The position numbers were made by a program, and so were the translations under genes. A DNA stretch of 64,000 nucleotides from Pseudomonadota bacterium (lineage in GTDB: Bacteria; Pseudomonadota; Gammaproteobacteria; Burkholderiales; Burkholderiaceae_E): positions 1 through 64,000 of the forward strand of contig JAEWFA010000037.1 of assembly GCA_023389055.1 (NCBI GenBank), in the 5' to 3' direction. This document shows, piece after piece, positions 1 through 8,526 of this stretch (positions are counted from its first letter, which is position 1; each line of letters begins with the position of its first letter). The notes beneath the pieces are model-generated. The model did not search any database. It was not told where the DNA came from and was given only the letters and a program-made list of their open reading frames with translations.

Positions 1-171
1 GCGTAGCGGGGGCCGAAGCCGTCGGCCGCTGCGAGGGCGCTGCCTCGCCGGCCCCGCTGCGCCGGCCCCGAGGCAACCCGCGCCGCCCGGCGCGCCCCGA
101 GCCCTTGCGCTTCGCGCCGCGCGCCGACGAAACGTGTGCGCGGTGTGTGCGATGCGCGTGATGCCGCGCCG

Positions 172-627
172 CTACGCGTACCGCCGCGCCACCGTCTGCG
201 CGATGCACACCGGCTTGTCGCCCCCCTCGCGCTCGACCGTCGCCTCGGTGACGATCTGCAGCCCGCCGTTACCGATCTCCTCGACCGCCACCACGCGAAA
301 ACGCGCCCGCAGCCGGCTGCCGGCCGGCACCGGCGCCGGAAATCGCACCCGATTCAACCCGTAGTTCACGCTCATCCGCACGCCGCGCAGTTCGATCGCG
401 CTCTCCATGAACATCGGCAGCAGCGACAGGGTCAGGTAGCCGTGCGCGATCGTCGTGCCGAAAGGCCCCTTGGCCGCGCGCTCGGGATCGACATGGATCC
501 ACTGCCGATCGCCGGTCGCTTCGGCAAAGGCATCGATGCGCTGCTGCGTGACTTCGACCCAGTCGCTGACGGCGATCTCTTCGCCGACGCAGGCGGCCAG
601 CTCGGCGAGACTCTCGAATATGCGCAT
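172..627 (-). CDS. MaoC-family (R)-specific enoyl-CoA hydratase-like protein
   Basis: 151-residue hot-dog-fold protein of the MaoC dehydratase type, which hydrate or dehydrate short acyl-CoA thioesters. The region around residues 40-70 holds the expected pattern of an Asp (GDRQWIHVD) followed about 20 residues later by the FGTTIAHGYLTLSLLP hydratase motif with its His. The start is set at the ATG at 627 because GAGGAA lies 9 bases upstream. A TTG 30 bases earlier would overlap the stop of upp but has no visible ribosome site. It lies downstream of bclA and upp on the same strand, so it may act on an acyl-CoA from aromatic or fatty acid breakdown. The substrate cannot be told from sequence. 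Confidence 0.85.
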   Translation of the reverse strand: MRIFESLAELAACVGEEIAVSDWVEVTQQRIDAFAEATGDRQWIHVDPERAAKGPFGTTIAHGYLTLSLLPMFMESAIELRGVRMSVNYGLNRVRFPAPVPAGSRLRARFRVVAVEEIGNGGLQIVTEATVEREGGDKPVCIAQTVARRYA

Positions 628-653
628 TTCGATTCGTTCCTCGTTCGCACCGT

Positions 654-1304
654 TCAATGTTTCGTTCCGAACAGGCGGTCGCCTGCGTCGCCGAGCCCCG
701 GAACGATGTACGCGTTCTCGTCGAGACGATCGTCGAGCGCCGCGACGTAGACCGGCACGCGAGGATGCCGCTCGGCAAAAACCATCATGCCCTCGGGCGC
801 CGCAACCAACGCGAGAAAGCGCACGGCAGCCGCCGACACGCCGCGATCGAGCAGCACCTGCACGGCGTGCGCCGCCGAATGCCCGGTAGCGAGCATCGGA
901 TCGCAGACGATGAAAAGCCTTCCCTCGGTCTCGGGCAGGCGAACGTAGTACTCGACGGGGCGACGATCCACGCCGCGATACAGGCCGATGTGTCCCACGC
1001 GCGCCGACGGAACCAGTTCGAGCAGCCCGTCGACCATTCCGAGTCCGGCGCGCAGGATCGGCACGATGCCCACCTTGCGCCCGGCGATCACCGGAGCATC
1101 GAGCGAAGCCAGCGGCGTCTGGACGTGCCGCGTCGTCAACGGCAGGTCGCGCGTGATCTCGTAGCCCATCAGCAGCGTGATCTCGCGCAGCAGGTCGCGA
1201 AAGGTGCGCGTCGACGTCTCGCGATCGCGCATGTGCGTGAGCTTGTGCTGGATCAGCGGGTGATCGACGATCCGCAGCGACGGAAAACGCGGGTGGGTGC
1301 GCAT
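654..1304 (-). CDS. upp: Uracil phosphoribosyltransferase
   Basis: 216-residue cytosolic salvage enzyme converting uracil and PRPP to UMP. The N-terminal part (residues 13-50) has the typical HPLIQHKLTHMRD stretch, VPILRAGLGM lies at 81-90, and the PRPP-binding loop DPMLATGHSA lies at 135-144. The length is usual for the family. It starts 15 bp after bclA and its TGA is followed 26 bp later by the maoC-like start, so the three genes probably form one transcription unit. Its place between a CoA ligase and a dehydratase has no obvious pathway logic. Confidence 0.95.
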   Translation of the reverse strand: MRTHPRFPSLRIVDHPLIQHKLTHMRDRETSTRTFRDLLREITLLMGYEITRDLPLTTRHVQTPLASLDAPVIAGRKVGIVPILRAGLGMVDGLLELVPSARVGHIGLYRGVDRRPVEYYVRLPETEGRLFIVCDPMLATGHSAAHAVQVLLDRGVSAAAVRFLALVAAPEGMMVFAERHPRVPVYVAALDDRLDENAYIVPGLGDAGDRLFGTKH

Positions 1305-1319
1305 CGCCGTCGAAGCCGC

Positions 1320-2969
1320 TCAGCCGGTGAAACTCTCGCGATCGCGCAGGCGGTAGCGCTGGATCTTGCCGGTGGCTGTCTTCGGCAGTTCGTCGACGAA
1401 CTCGACCCAGCGCGGATATTTGAACGGCACGAGGCGATCTTTCACGTAAGCCTTGATCTCCTGCGCCAGCGCGTCGGTGGCCCGCGAAGGCTCCTTCAGC
1501 ACGACGAAGGCCTTCGGCTTGAGCAGTCCGTCGGCGTCGCGCGAGCCGACGACCGCCGCTTCGAGCACCATCGGATGCGAGGCGACGGCCGATTCGACCT
1601 CGAAGGGCGAGACGTACTGGCCGCTCACCTTCATCATGTCGTCGGACCGGCCGGCGTAGGTGAAGTAGCCGTCGGCATCGCGCTGGTACTTGTCGCCGCT
1701 TCGCGTCCAGTTGCCCTGGAACGTGTCGCGCGTCTTCTCGCGCTGGTTCCAGTACTGCGCGGCCGACGAGGGCCCCTGGATGTACAGGTCGCCCACCTCG
1801 CCGTCGTCGACCTCGTGTCCGTCGTCGCCGACCAGCTTCAACGTGTAGCCCGGCACCGGCTTTCCGGTGGTGCCGTAGCGCACGGTACCCGACTGGTTCG
1901 ACAGGAAGATGTGCAGCATCTCGGTGGAACCGATGCCATCGAGGATTTCGACGTTGGTTCGCTCGGTGAAGCCGGTACCGATGCCCTTGGGCAACGCCTC
2001 GCCGGCCGACGTGGCGACGCGCAACGACAATTGCGACGCGGCGGGGAAAGCTGCGTTGGCGAGCATGCCGGCGTACAGCGTCGGCACGCCGTAGAAGATC
2101 GTCGGGCGCTTGCCCATCGCGGCCAGCGCCGCCGGCGCCTCGCCGGTAAGCCGCTGGAAAACCGCCTCGGGTGTCGGGCGCTCGGCCATCAGTACGGCGG
2201 TGGCGCCGACCGACATCGGAAAGGTGAGTCCGTTGCCCAGCCCGTATGCGAAGAACAGCTTGGCCGCGCTGAAGACGACGTCGTCCTCGCGGATGCCGAG
2301 CACCGGGCGCGCATAGAGTTCAGCCGTCTCGATCAGGCTCGAGTGCACGTGCACGGTGCCCTTGGGCGAACCGGTGGAGCCCGACGAGTACAACCAGAAA
2401 CACGGCTCGTCGGCGACGGTTTCGGCGCATTCGAAGTCGTCGCGACCGCCGGCAAGCAGCGCTTCGAAGTCCACTTGCTTGCCGCCTGCCGGCGTCGCGG
2501 TCGACCCCGGCGCCGAGGAGACGACGACCGAGCGCAGCGACGCAATCGCCTCGATCGCGTCCTCGAACGACGGCAGCAGCGCCTGCGAGACGAGCAGCGC
2601 CGCTGCGCGGGAGTCGCGCAGCATGTACTCGTAGTCCTGCGGGCGCAGCATCGTGTTCACGGCCACCGGAACGACTCCGGCCTTGATAGAACCGAGGAAC
2701 GCGACCGGCCAGTCGATCGTGTCGAGCATGCACAGCAGCACGCGCTCCTCGCGGCGCAGGCCGAGCCCCGCGATCGACGAAGCGAAACGGTTCACCCGCT
2801 TCGCGAGCTCGGCGTAGGTGCACGAGCCGCGATCGTCGATGTAGGCGACGCGCTCACCGCGTCCGGCAGCGAGGTTGCGCTCGATGAGGTCGTGCGCGGC
2901 GTTGTAGCTGCGCGGGATGCGTATGCGAGGCGGGCTCACGGAATGATCGGCATTCGAGATTTCGGCCAC
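1320..2969 (-). CDS. bclA: Benzoate-CoA ligase family protein (AMP-forming)
   Basis: 549-residue ANL-superfamily adenylating enzyme that would activate benzoate (or a close aromatic acid) to its CoA thioester with ATP. The AMP-binding signature YSSGSTGSPKGTVHVH is near residues 193-208. The aromatic-acid subfamily stretch AAKLFFAYGLGNGLTFPM follows, and the C-terminal catalytic lysine region reads PKTATGKIQRYRL. The GTG at 2969 is chosen because GGAGG lies 9 bases before it; the longer frame has no ribosome site. It sits 64 bp downstream of the BoxR-like regulator, which supports benzoate as substrate. No boxABC oxygenase or ring-cleavage genes are in the window, so the rest of the pathway must lie elsewhere. 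Confidence 0.9.
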   Translation of the reverse strand: MAEISNADHSVSPPRIRIPRSYNAAHDLIERNLAAGRGERVAYIDDRGSCTYAELAKRVNRFASSIAGLGLRREERVLLCMLDTIDWPVAFLGSIKAGVVPVAVNTMLRPQDYEYMLRDSRAAALLVSQALLPSFEDAIEAIASLRSVVVSSAPGSTATPAGGKQVDFEALLAGGRDDFECAETVADEPCFWLYSSGSTGSPKGTVHVHSSLIETAELYARPVLGIREDDVVFSAAKLFFAYGLGNGLTFPMSVGATAVLMAERPTPEAVFQRLTGEAPAALAAMGKRPTIFYGVPTLYAGMLANAAFPAASQLSLRVATSAGEALPKGIGTGFTERTNVEILDGIGSTEMLHIFLSNQSGTVRYGTTGKPVPGYTLKLVGDDGHEVDDGEVGDLYIQGPSSAAQYWNQREKTRDTFQGNWTRSGDKYQRDADGYFTYAGRSDDMMKVSGQYVSPFEVESAVASHPMVLEAAVVGSRDADGLLKPKAFVVLKEPSRATDALAQEIKAYVKDRLVPFKYPRWVEFVDELPKTATGKIQRYRLRDRESFTG

Positions 2970-3033
2970 GGCAACTTCCCTCCAGGTTCGTCGGTTGATT
3001 ATCGCGCGGCACCCGGCGCTCGTCGGCACGCCG

Positions 3034-3936
3034 TCACCCTGCCCTCTCCTGCGACAGGTGCGACGGCGTCGCCTCCACGAGTTCGAGCAGCCGCTCGAGG
3101 CTGTGCGTCTCGTCGGCGCCGCTCGTGTCGATGGCGGCGTCGGCCAGCGCGTACAGGCGCTCGCGCTGCTTCAGGATGGTGCGCAGCTCGGCCATCGCGT
3201 GCTCGCGCCCGCGGATCGGTCGCAGGTCGCCCTGCGCCATCACCCGGTCCATGTGATCTTCGGGCGAAGCGTGCAGCCAGACGGTGAAGCACCGCTCGCG
3301 CAGCAACTCGTAGGTGCGCGGCTCGAGCACGAGCGAACCGCCGGTGGCGATGACGCAGCGCTTGTGGGAACGCGTGAGCCGGTCGAGAACGCGCGCCTCC
3401 GCTTCCCGAAAAGTGTCCTGCCCGTACATCGAGAAGATGCTGCCGAGCGAGGCGCCCAGTTCGCGCTCGATCTGCTGATCGAGTTCGTAGAACGGAACGC
3501 GCAGCCGTGCAGCCAGCTTTGCGCCGAGCGTCGACTTCCCGGCGCCACGAAGGCCCACCAGCGCGATGCGGCGCGAGCGCTCGCGACTCGACTCGCCGAA
3601 GCGCTGCTGCAGTTGCATCACCGCCTCGTGGCGCTCCTCGGGACGAAGCCCGCGCAGCAACTCGAGCGCCGCGACGATCTCCGGATCGAACGACCGGTCG
3701 CCGAGCAGCTGCTCGAGCGGACAGGCCAGCGCCTCCGCCACGCGCCGGATCAGCAGGATCGAGATGTTTCCGTCACCGGATTCGAGTTGCGCCAGGTAGC
3801 GCTCGGAAAGACCCGACAGCTCGGCCAGGCGTTTTCGCGTCAGGTGCGCTTCTTCACGGCGCTCGCGGACGCGACGCCCGAGCGCCTCGAGGAACGCGTT
3901 CTCGTCTTCCGGCTTGCCGCCTGCCACGGAGACCAT
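3034..3936 (-). CDS. boxR: BoxR/BzdR-type transcriptional regulator (HTH plus shikimate-kinase-like domain)
   Basis: 300-residue two-domain repressor. Residues about 15-75 form an XRE-type helix-turn-helix (TRKRLAELSGLSERYLAQLE). Residues about 122-290 are a shikimate-kinase-like P-loop domain with LVGLRGAGKSTLG near 126-138. In the Azoarcus homologues BzdR and BoxR this domain senses benzoyl-CoA and relieves repression of benzoate genes. The start is placed at ATG 3936: two earlier ATGs exist (3996, 3981), but they overlap the divergent gene and the likely promoter of boxR lies between. No good Shine-Dalgarno is visible. It probably controls bclA directly downstream and perhaps the divergent hydrolase. 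Confidence 0.88.
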   Translation of the reverse strand: MVSVAGGKPEDENAFLEALGRRVRERREEAHLTRKRLAELSGLSERYLAQLESGDGNISILLIRRVAEALACPLEQLLGDRSFDPEIVAALELLRGLRPEERHEAVMQLQQRFGESSRERSRRIALVGLRGAGKSTLGAKLAARLRVPFYELDQQIERELGASLGSIFSMYGQDTFREAEARVLDRLTRSHKRCVIATGGSLVLEPRTYELLRERCFTVWLHASPEDHMDRVMAQGDLRPIRGREHAMAELRTILKQRERLYALADAAIDTSGADETHSLERLLELVEATPSHLSQERAG

Positions 3937-3990
3937 GCAACATCGAAGGTTGGACAGTGATTGACCTGCAATATAACTCATGATGCGAAG
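3931..3990. promoter_or_regulatory. Divergent control region between boxR and the alpha/beta hydrolase
   Basis: This AT-richer stretch separates two divergent starts by only about 45 bp. TATATT (minus strand, about 3971-3976) is a plausible -10 for boxR, with TTGCGG about 15 bp further upstream. Two TGCAA copies at 3936-3940 and 3967-3971 are 31 bp apart, three helical turns. TGCA-containing repeats are known in BzdR/BoxR operators, so these are candidate autoregulatory sites. No Shine-Dalgarno is visible for the plus-strand gene. Confidence 0.4.
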
Positions 3991-4801
3991 CCGCAACGAG
4001 CATTATTTCAACGTCGTCATCGACGGCCGCCGCCTCGAGTGCCGGTCGATCGGAGAGACCGCGTCGCGTGCACCGACGCTCGTCTTCCTGCACGAGGGAC
4101 TCGGCAGCATCGGGCTGTTCCGCGATTTCCCCGATCGCGTCTGCGCAGCCGCCGGCCTGCCCGGGCTCGTCTACTCCCGCCTCGGCTATGGCGGCTCCGA
4201 GCCGCTCCATGAGCCGCGAAGCGTTCGCTTCATGCACGACGAGGCGATTGGCGTGCTGCCGCAGCTGCTGCGCGCTGTCGGCCTCGAGCGTCCGATCCTG
4301 GTCGGACACAGCGACGGCGCGTCGATCGCGCTGATCCACGCCGGGACCTTCCCCGATGCGGACGCAGCGGTCGTGGTGCTTGCGCCGCACCTGTTCGTGG
4401 AACCCGTCTGCACCGATGCGATCGCGGAGATCGCGCGGCGCTACGAAGCACCCGGCCTGCGCGAGCAGCTCGCCCGCTACCACGACGACGTCGACGGCGC
4501 GTTCCGCCCCTGGACGGCAATCTGGCTCTCGGACGCCTTCGCCGCATGGACGATCGAGAAAGAGGTTGCGTCCATCCGGTGCCCGATCCTGGCGATCCAG
4601 GGCGAGGACGACCAGTACGGAACGATGCGCCAGCTCGACCGGATCGGCGAGTTGCAGCCCGACGCGCAGCTGCTGAAGCTGCCCGACTGCAGACACAGTC
4701 CGCATCTGGATCGCCCCGACGAAGTCGTCGAGGCGGTCGCCGCGTTCTGTCGCGCGATCGCCGCGAAGCAGGCCGGCGGCGACGCGTTGCGGCACGACTG
4801 A
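3980..4801 (+). CDS. Alpha/beta hydrolase
   Basis: 273-residue alpha/beta-hydrolase fold protein, probably a cytosolic esterase, thioesterase or C-C hydrolase. The oxyanion-hole strand LVFLHEGLGS lies near 34-43, the nucleophile elbow GHSDGAS at 109-115 puts the catalytic Ser at 111, an acid candidate is in QGEDDQYG, and the His is in CRHSPHLD near the C-terminus. It is divergent from boxR and may be co-regulated with benzoate activation; hydrolases of this kind do accompany box clusters. The substrate is unknown. The start is ATG-ATG without a ribosome site, so the exact first residue is uncertain. Confidence 0.85.
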   Translation: MMRSRNEHYFNVVIDGRRLECRSIGETASRAPTLVFLHEGLGSIGLFRDFPDRVCAAAGLPGLVYSRLGYGGSEPLHEPRSVRFMHDEAIGVLPQLLRAVGLERPILVGHSDGASIALIHAGTFPDADAAVVVLAPHLFVEPVCTDAIAEIARRYEAPGLREQLARYHDDVDGAFRPWTAIWLSDAFAAWTIEKEVASIRCPILAIQGEDDQYGTMRQLDRIGELQPDAQLLKLPDCRHSPHLDRPDEVVEAVAAFCRAIAAKQAGGDALRHD

Positions 4802-4858
4802 CGCCGGACGTCGTGCGGGCCAGCCTACAATCGCGGGCTGCTGCGAAAGGAGAAAGGA

Positions 4859-6193
4859 ATGCAGGTTCTGTCCGGAACCGACTTCAGCGACCGCGCCGAA
4901 GAGGCGGCCACGCTCGGCGCGTTGTTCGCGCAGCGAACCGGCGGCGAACTCACGCTGGTTCACGTCCTCGACACGCGCAGCGTGCTGCTCGGGCCGGCGC
5001 CGGTGCTCGACGCGATCGAGGAGAACGCGCGGCAACGACTGAAGGAGACCGCCGACCGGCTGCGCAAGACGGGCGTGAGCGTGAGCACCGAGCTGCCCGC
5101 AGGCTGGCCCGACGAGGCGATCGTCGCCGAGGCGAAGAAACGCGGCGCGGAGCTGCTCGTGATGCCCGCGCTCGGCCGACGCGACGGCGCCGGCGTTCGC
5201 ATCGGCAAGACCTGCGAACGCGTGCTGCGCACGACCGAGACGCCGATGCTCGTGCTGCGCGATGCGTCGCCGCTACTGTCCTGGTTGGGTGGCGAACGTG
5301 CGCTGCGCGTGCTCGTCGCCTACGACTTCACGCCGCAGGCCGACGCTGCGTTGCTGTTCGCCGCCCGGCTCGCCGAACTCGGTTCGTGCCAGCTGATCGC
5401 CGCGTATGCCGACGACCCTCGCCGCGAGGCCACGCGCCTGGGGCTGCTCGACGACCCGGGGCGCGCGCGCGACCACCTGCGCGAGGAGATCGCCGAGCGA
5501 ATCGCGCGGGCGCTGCCGTCGCTGCCGGTAGAGGTCGTCGTGTCGGCGCATGAGGGGGAACCGGGAGCCCGGCTCGCGCAACTGGCCGAACGCGAGCAGG
5601 CGGACCTGCTGCTGGTCGGCTCCCACCAGCGCAACGCCGTCGAGCGCCTGTTCACCGGCTCGGTCGCGCTCGATCTGTTGCGCGATTCGCCGATCAACGT
5701 GCTCGTGGTGCCCGGCTCGGCGGTCGCCTCGGCGTCGCTGCTTCCGCCGGTCATCCGGCGCATCGTGGCCGCGACCGACCTGTCGCCGATCGGCAACCGC
5801 GCGGTGGCGCACGCGCTCGCGCTGGCGCCTGCCGGAGCCGAGGTCGTCGTCGTCCATGTGCTCAGCCCGAACCTGATGCGCAACGGACGCTACGGCCGGT
5901 CGGTGCATCCCGAGTTCGGCCGGGAGCACGCGGCGGTGGTCGCCGAACGGCGCCAGGCGGTGCAGGCGCTCGTCGCCGACGCCGGGCAGGTCAACGTGCG
6001 CGTGGAGTTGATCGAAAGCGACCGTCCCGAACGCGCACTGCTGGAAGCGATCGAACGCGAAGCCGCCGACCTCGTGTGCGCCGGAACCATCGGCCGCACC
6101 GGACTCGGCGCGATGCTGCTCGGCTCCACCGCGCAGACGCTGCTGCGCGGCACGCGGCGGCCGATTCTGCTGGTGCAGCCGCAGGAGCGGTGA
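4859..6193 (+). CDS. Universal stress protein with three tandem UspA domains
   Basis: 444-residue cytosolic protein made of three consecutive UspA-like domains (roughly 1-140, 147-285 and 298-444). The third keeps the ATP-binding pattern G-2x-G-9x-G-S/T (GTIGRTGLGAMLLGST) and the second has GSHQRNAVERLFTGS; the first is degenerate (ALGRRDGAGVRIGKT). Tandem duplications are common but three copies in one chain are less usual. The start is backed by AAGGAGAAAGG just upstream, and TACAAT at 4826-4831 is a possible -10. UspA proteins respond to starvation and energy stress; the partner is unknown. Confidence 0.88.
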   Translation: MQVLSGTDFSDRAEEAATLGALFAQRTGGELTLVHVLDTRSVLLGPAPVLDAIEENARQRLKETADRLRKTGVSVSTELPAGWPDEAIVAEAKKRGAELLVMPALGRRDGAGVRIGKTCERVLRTTETPMLVLRDASPLLSWLGGERALRVLVAYDFTPQADAALLFAARLAELGSCQLIAAYADDPRREATRLGLLDDPGRARDHLREEIAERIARALPSLPVEVVVSAHEGEPGARLAQLAEREQADLLLVGSHQRNAVERLFTGSVALDLLRDSPINVLVVPGSAVASASLLPPVIRRIVAATDLSPIGNRAVAHALALAPAGAEVVVVHVLSPNLMRNGRYGRSVHPEFGREHAAVVAERRQAVQALVADAGQVNVRVELIESDRPERALLEAIEREAADLVCAGTIGRTGLGAMLLGSTAQTLLRGTRRPILLVQPQER

Positions 6194-6300
6194 GGGAAGG
6201 GAAGAGAAGGGAAGGTGAAGGGGGAAGGGGGAAGGGGAAGACCTCGGCTGCGGAACTCGGGGCTGTTCCCCTTCCCCCTTCCCCCTTCCCTTCCTCTCAC
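6190..6300. repeat. Long polypurine/polypyrimidine inverted repeat between convergent genes
   Basis: The whole gap between the stop codons of the stress protein and sua5 is a near-palindrome. The purine-only left arm 6218-6239 pairs perfectly over 22 bases with the pyrimidine-only right arm 6266-6287, around a loop of about 26 bases. Outer bases extend the symmetry, so the stop codons (TGA at 6191, TCA at 6297) sit in matching places. There is no T-tract, so a bidirectional terminator is plausible but not of classic form. Confidence 0.8.
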
Positions 6301-7277
6301 GAAGAAGCAGCAGCGCGTCGCAACCGATCCGCCACCGCGCGCCACTCGGGCGTATGCGGGACGCGTTCGATGACGATGCGGTCGCAGTCGGAGCGGTCGA
6401 GGCGGCGCAGCGTGTCGTAGAGCTCGCGCGCGGTCGTGCGGGCGTCGTGCGACATCGCAAGACCGATGTCGGCGATCGACGCGGGCGTCGAGCGCGACCA
6501 CAGGGCGACGCGTCGGCCCTCGGCGCGCAACTGCGCCACGCGGCCGGAAACTTCGTCGGCATCGACGAGTTCCACCGGCGTGGCCGGCGCGTAGTGCGCG
6601 TCGAGCGTCCCCGACGCGCGAGGCGCGTGGGCGTCGCGCTCGAGGACCTCCTCGCCGAGCACCGCAGCCAACTGGGCCACCGAGATTCCGCCGGGACGCA
6701 GCAGCACGGGCCGTCCGCGGCTGAGGTCGACGATGGTCGACTCGACGCCGACCTCGCACGGGCCACCGTCGAGGATCATCGGGGCGTCTTCGCCCAGGTC
6801 TTCGACGACGTGCTCGGCGCGCGTCGGGCTGATGCGTCCGAAGCGATTGGCCGACGGCGCGGCAATGCCGATCCCTCCGTGTCGGGCGAACGCGTGCAGC
6901 AACGAGCGTGCAACCGGGTGCGCGGGCGCACGCAGCCCGATCGTCGACTCGACGCCGCACGCCCAGGCGGGCGCGTCGACGGCGCGCTTGAGGATCAGCG
7001 TCAGCGGCCCTGGCCAGAATGCCTCGGCCAGGCGCTGCGCGCGCTGCGACCACTCGGCCCAGCTCGTCGCGGGCCCGTCGTCCAGCGCGTGCACGATCAA
7101 CGGATGCCCGAGCGGGCGCTGCTTGATGCGGTACACCGCAGCGACTGCGTCGCGGTTCGCCGCGTCGGCGCCGAGGCCGTAGACGGTCTCGGTGGGAAAG
7201 ACGACGAGCTCGCCGCGCGCGAGTCGCGCGCCGGCCTCCTCGATCGCGGCGGCGTCCGCCCGGCGCACGATCGTCAC
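6297..7277 (-). CDS. sua5: L-threonylcarbamoyladenylate synthase (Sua5/YciO/YrdC family)
   Basis: 326-residue enzyme making threonylcarbamoyl-AMP from threonine, bicarbonate and ATP, the first step of the t6A modification of ANN-decoding tRNAs. The YrdC core is residues 1-210, with FPTETVYGLGADA near 28-40, KQRPLGHPLIVH near 52-63 and SANRFGRISPTRAEHV; a Sua5-specific C-terminal domain follows. The GTG start at 7277 overlaps the purK stop by four bases (GTGA), and GGAG lies about 10 bases upstream. A much longer frame runs upstream into purK and is rejected. It is translationally coupled to purK. Confidence 0.92.
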   Translation of the reverse strand: MTIVRRADAAAIEEAGARLARGELVVFPTETVYGLGADAANRDAVAAVYRIKQRPLGHPLIVHALDDGPATSWAEWSQRAQRLAEAFWPGPLTLILKRAVDAPAWACGVESTIGLRAPAHPVARSLLHAFARHGGIGIAAPSANRFGRISPTRAEHVVEDLGEDAPMILDGGPCEVGVESTIVDLSRGRPVLLRPGGISVAQLAAVLGEEVLERDAHAPRASGTLDAHYAPATPVELVDADEVSGRVAQLRAEGRRVALWSRSTPASIADIGLAMSHDARTTARELYDTLRRLDRSDCDRIVIERVPHTPEWRAVADRLRRAAASS

Positions 7278-8512
7278 CGCTCGCGCGCTCCGATCCCGAG
7301 GGCTCGCTCGATCGAATCGGCGACGACGGCGGCTTCGTCGGCCGATGCGCCGAGCACGGTGACGTGCCCCATCTTGCGTCCGCGCCGCGCCTCGCGCTTG
7401 CCGTACAGATGCAGCTTGGCCGACGGGTACTGCAGCACCGTCGACCAGTCGGGTTCGCGCATCGTGTTCGAGTCGTTCTCGAACCAGACGTCGCCCAGCA
7501 GGTTGAGCATCACCGCCGGCACGAGCGAGCGTGTGTCGCCGAGCGGCCAGCCGGCGAGCACGCGCGCCTGCTGCTCGAACTGGCTCGTCACGCTCGCATC
7601 GATCGTCGCATGACCCGAGTTGTGGGGTCGCGGCGCAATCTCGTTGACGAGCAGCGTCGCGTCGGCGAGAACGAAGAACTCGATGCACAGCACGCCGACG
7701 TAGTCGAGCGCATCGGCAATTCGTCGCGCCGCGTCGACCGCGCGCTCGGCGAGCGCCGGCTCGATGCGCGCGGGAAAGGTGGTGCGCGCGAGGATCCCGT
7801 CTCGATGAACGTTCTCGGCGACCGGCCACGCGACGCTCGCGCCGTCGAATCCTCGCGCCAGCAGCACCGACACTTCTCGATCGAGCGCAACCCGCCGTTC
7901 CAGCACGCAGGGCGCGGACCCGAGATCGACGAAGGCCGAGCGGGCCTGGGCGGGATCGGCGACGCTCACCTGTCCCTTCCCGTCGTAGCCCAGGCGCGCC
8001 AGCTTCACGATGCCGGGAAAGAGCGACGCGGGCGCCTCGCGCGCATCGTCGGGCGTGCGCAGCGGCCGGTACGGCGCGGTCGGCAGACCCGCGGCACGAA
8101 CGAAATCCTTCTCGGCGATGCGGTCCTGCGCGATCGCCACGCTGGCAGCCGACGGCGCCACCGTCGTGCACTCGGACAACTGCTGCAGCGCGCGCGCCGG
8201 GACGTTCTCGAACTCGGTGGTCACCGCAGCACACATTCCGGCGAGCTCCCTCAGAGCCGCGTCATCGAGGTAGTCGGCGCGCAGGTGGCGCTCGGCGATC
8301 GAACCGGCCGGACTGTCGTGGCCGGGGTCGAGCACGCAGACGCGGTAGCCCAGGCTTTGGGCGGCCATGCAGAACATCCTTCCGAGCTGACCGCCGCCCA
8401 GCATGCCCAGCCAGCTGCCGGGCGCGAGCGGAGCCGCCGGGCGACGCGCCGGCGACGTCACCGCTGCTGCACGGCTGGCATCCGATGAACCGGTGCTCGC
8501 ACCCCGACTCAC
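7274..8512 (-). CDS. purK: N5-carboxyaminoimidazole ribonucleotide synthase
   Basis: ATP-grasp enzyme of purine synthesis that carboxylates AIR to N5-CAIR with ATP and bicarbonate. It opens with GMLGGGQLGRM, typical of PurK, then has the ATP-grasp region (KLARLGYDGKGQ) and the metal/phosphate site NEIAPRPHNSGHAT, all in order. The start is uncertain: GTG at 8512 gives 412 residues, GTG at 8461 gives 395, and neither has a good Shine-Dalgarno. The longer version leaves a 14 bp gap after purE. It works with PurE, whose gene is immediately upstream. Confidence 0.93.
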   Translation of the reverse strand: MSRGASTGSSDASRAAAVTSPARRPAAPLAPGSWLGMLGGGQLGRMFCMAAQSLGYRVCVLDPGHDSPAGSIAERHLRADYLDDAALRELAGMCAAVTTEFENVPARALQQLSECTTVAPSAASVAIAQDRIAEKDFVRAAGLPTAPYRPLRTPDDAREAPASLFPGIVKLARLGYDGKGQVSVADPAQARSAFVDLGSAPCVLERRVALDREVSVLLARGFDGASVAWPVAENVHRDGILARTTFPARIEPALAERAVDAARRIADALDYVGVLCIEFFVLADATLLVNEIAPRPHNSGHATIDASVTSQFEQQARVLAGWPLGDTRSLVPAVMLNLLGDVWFENDSNTMREPDWSTVLQYPSAKLHLYGKREARRGRKMGHVTVLGASADEAAVVADSIERALGIGARER

Positions 8513-8526
8513 GATAAGCGCCGCGT

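Noticed and set aside
657..3287. Long plus-strand frame (876 codons) opposite upp and bclA
   Set aside because: Antisense to two well-identified enzymes; low-complexity Arg/His composition and no motif.
7278..8234. N-terminal extension of sua5 through purK
   Set aside because: The extension overlaps purK in another frame; the YrdC domain starts at the GTG at 7277, which overlaps the purK stop in the usual coupled way.
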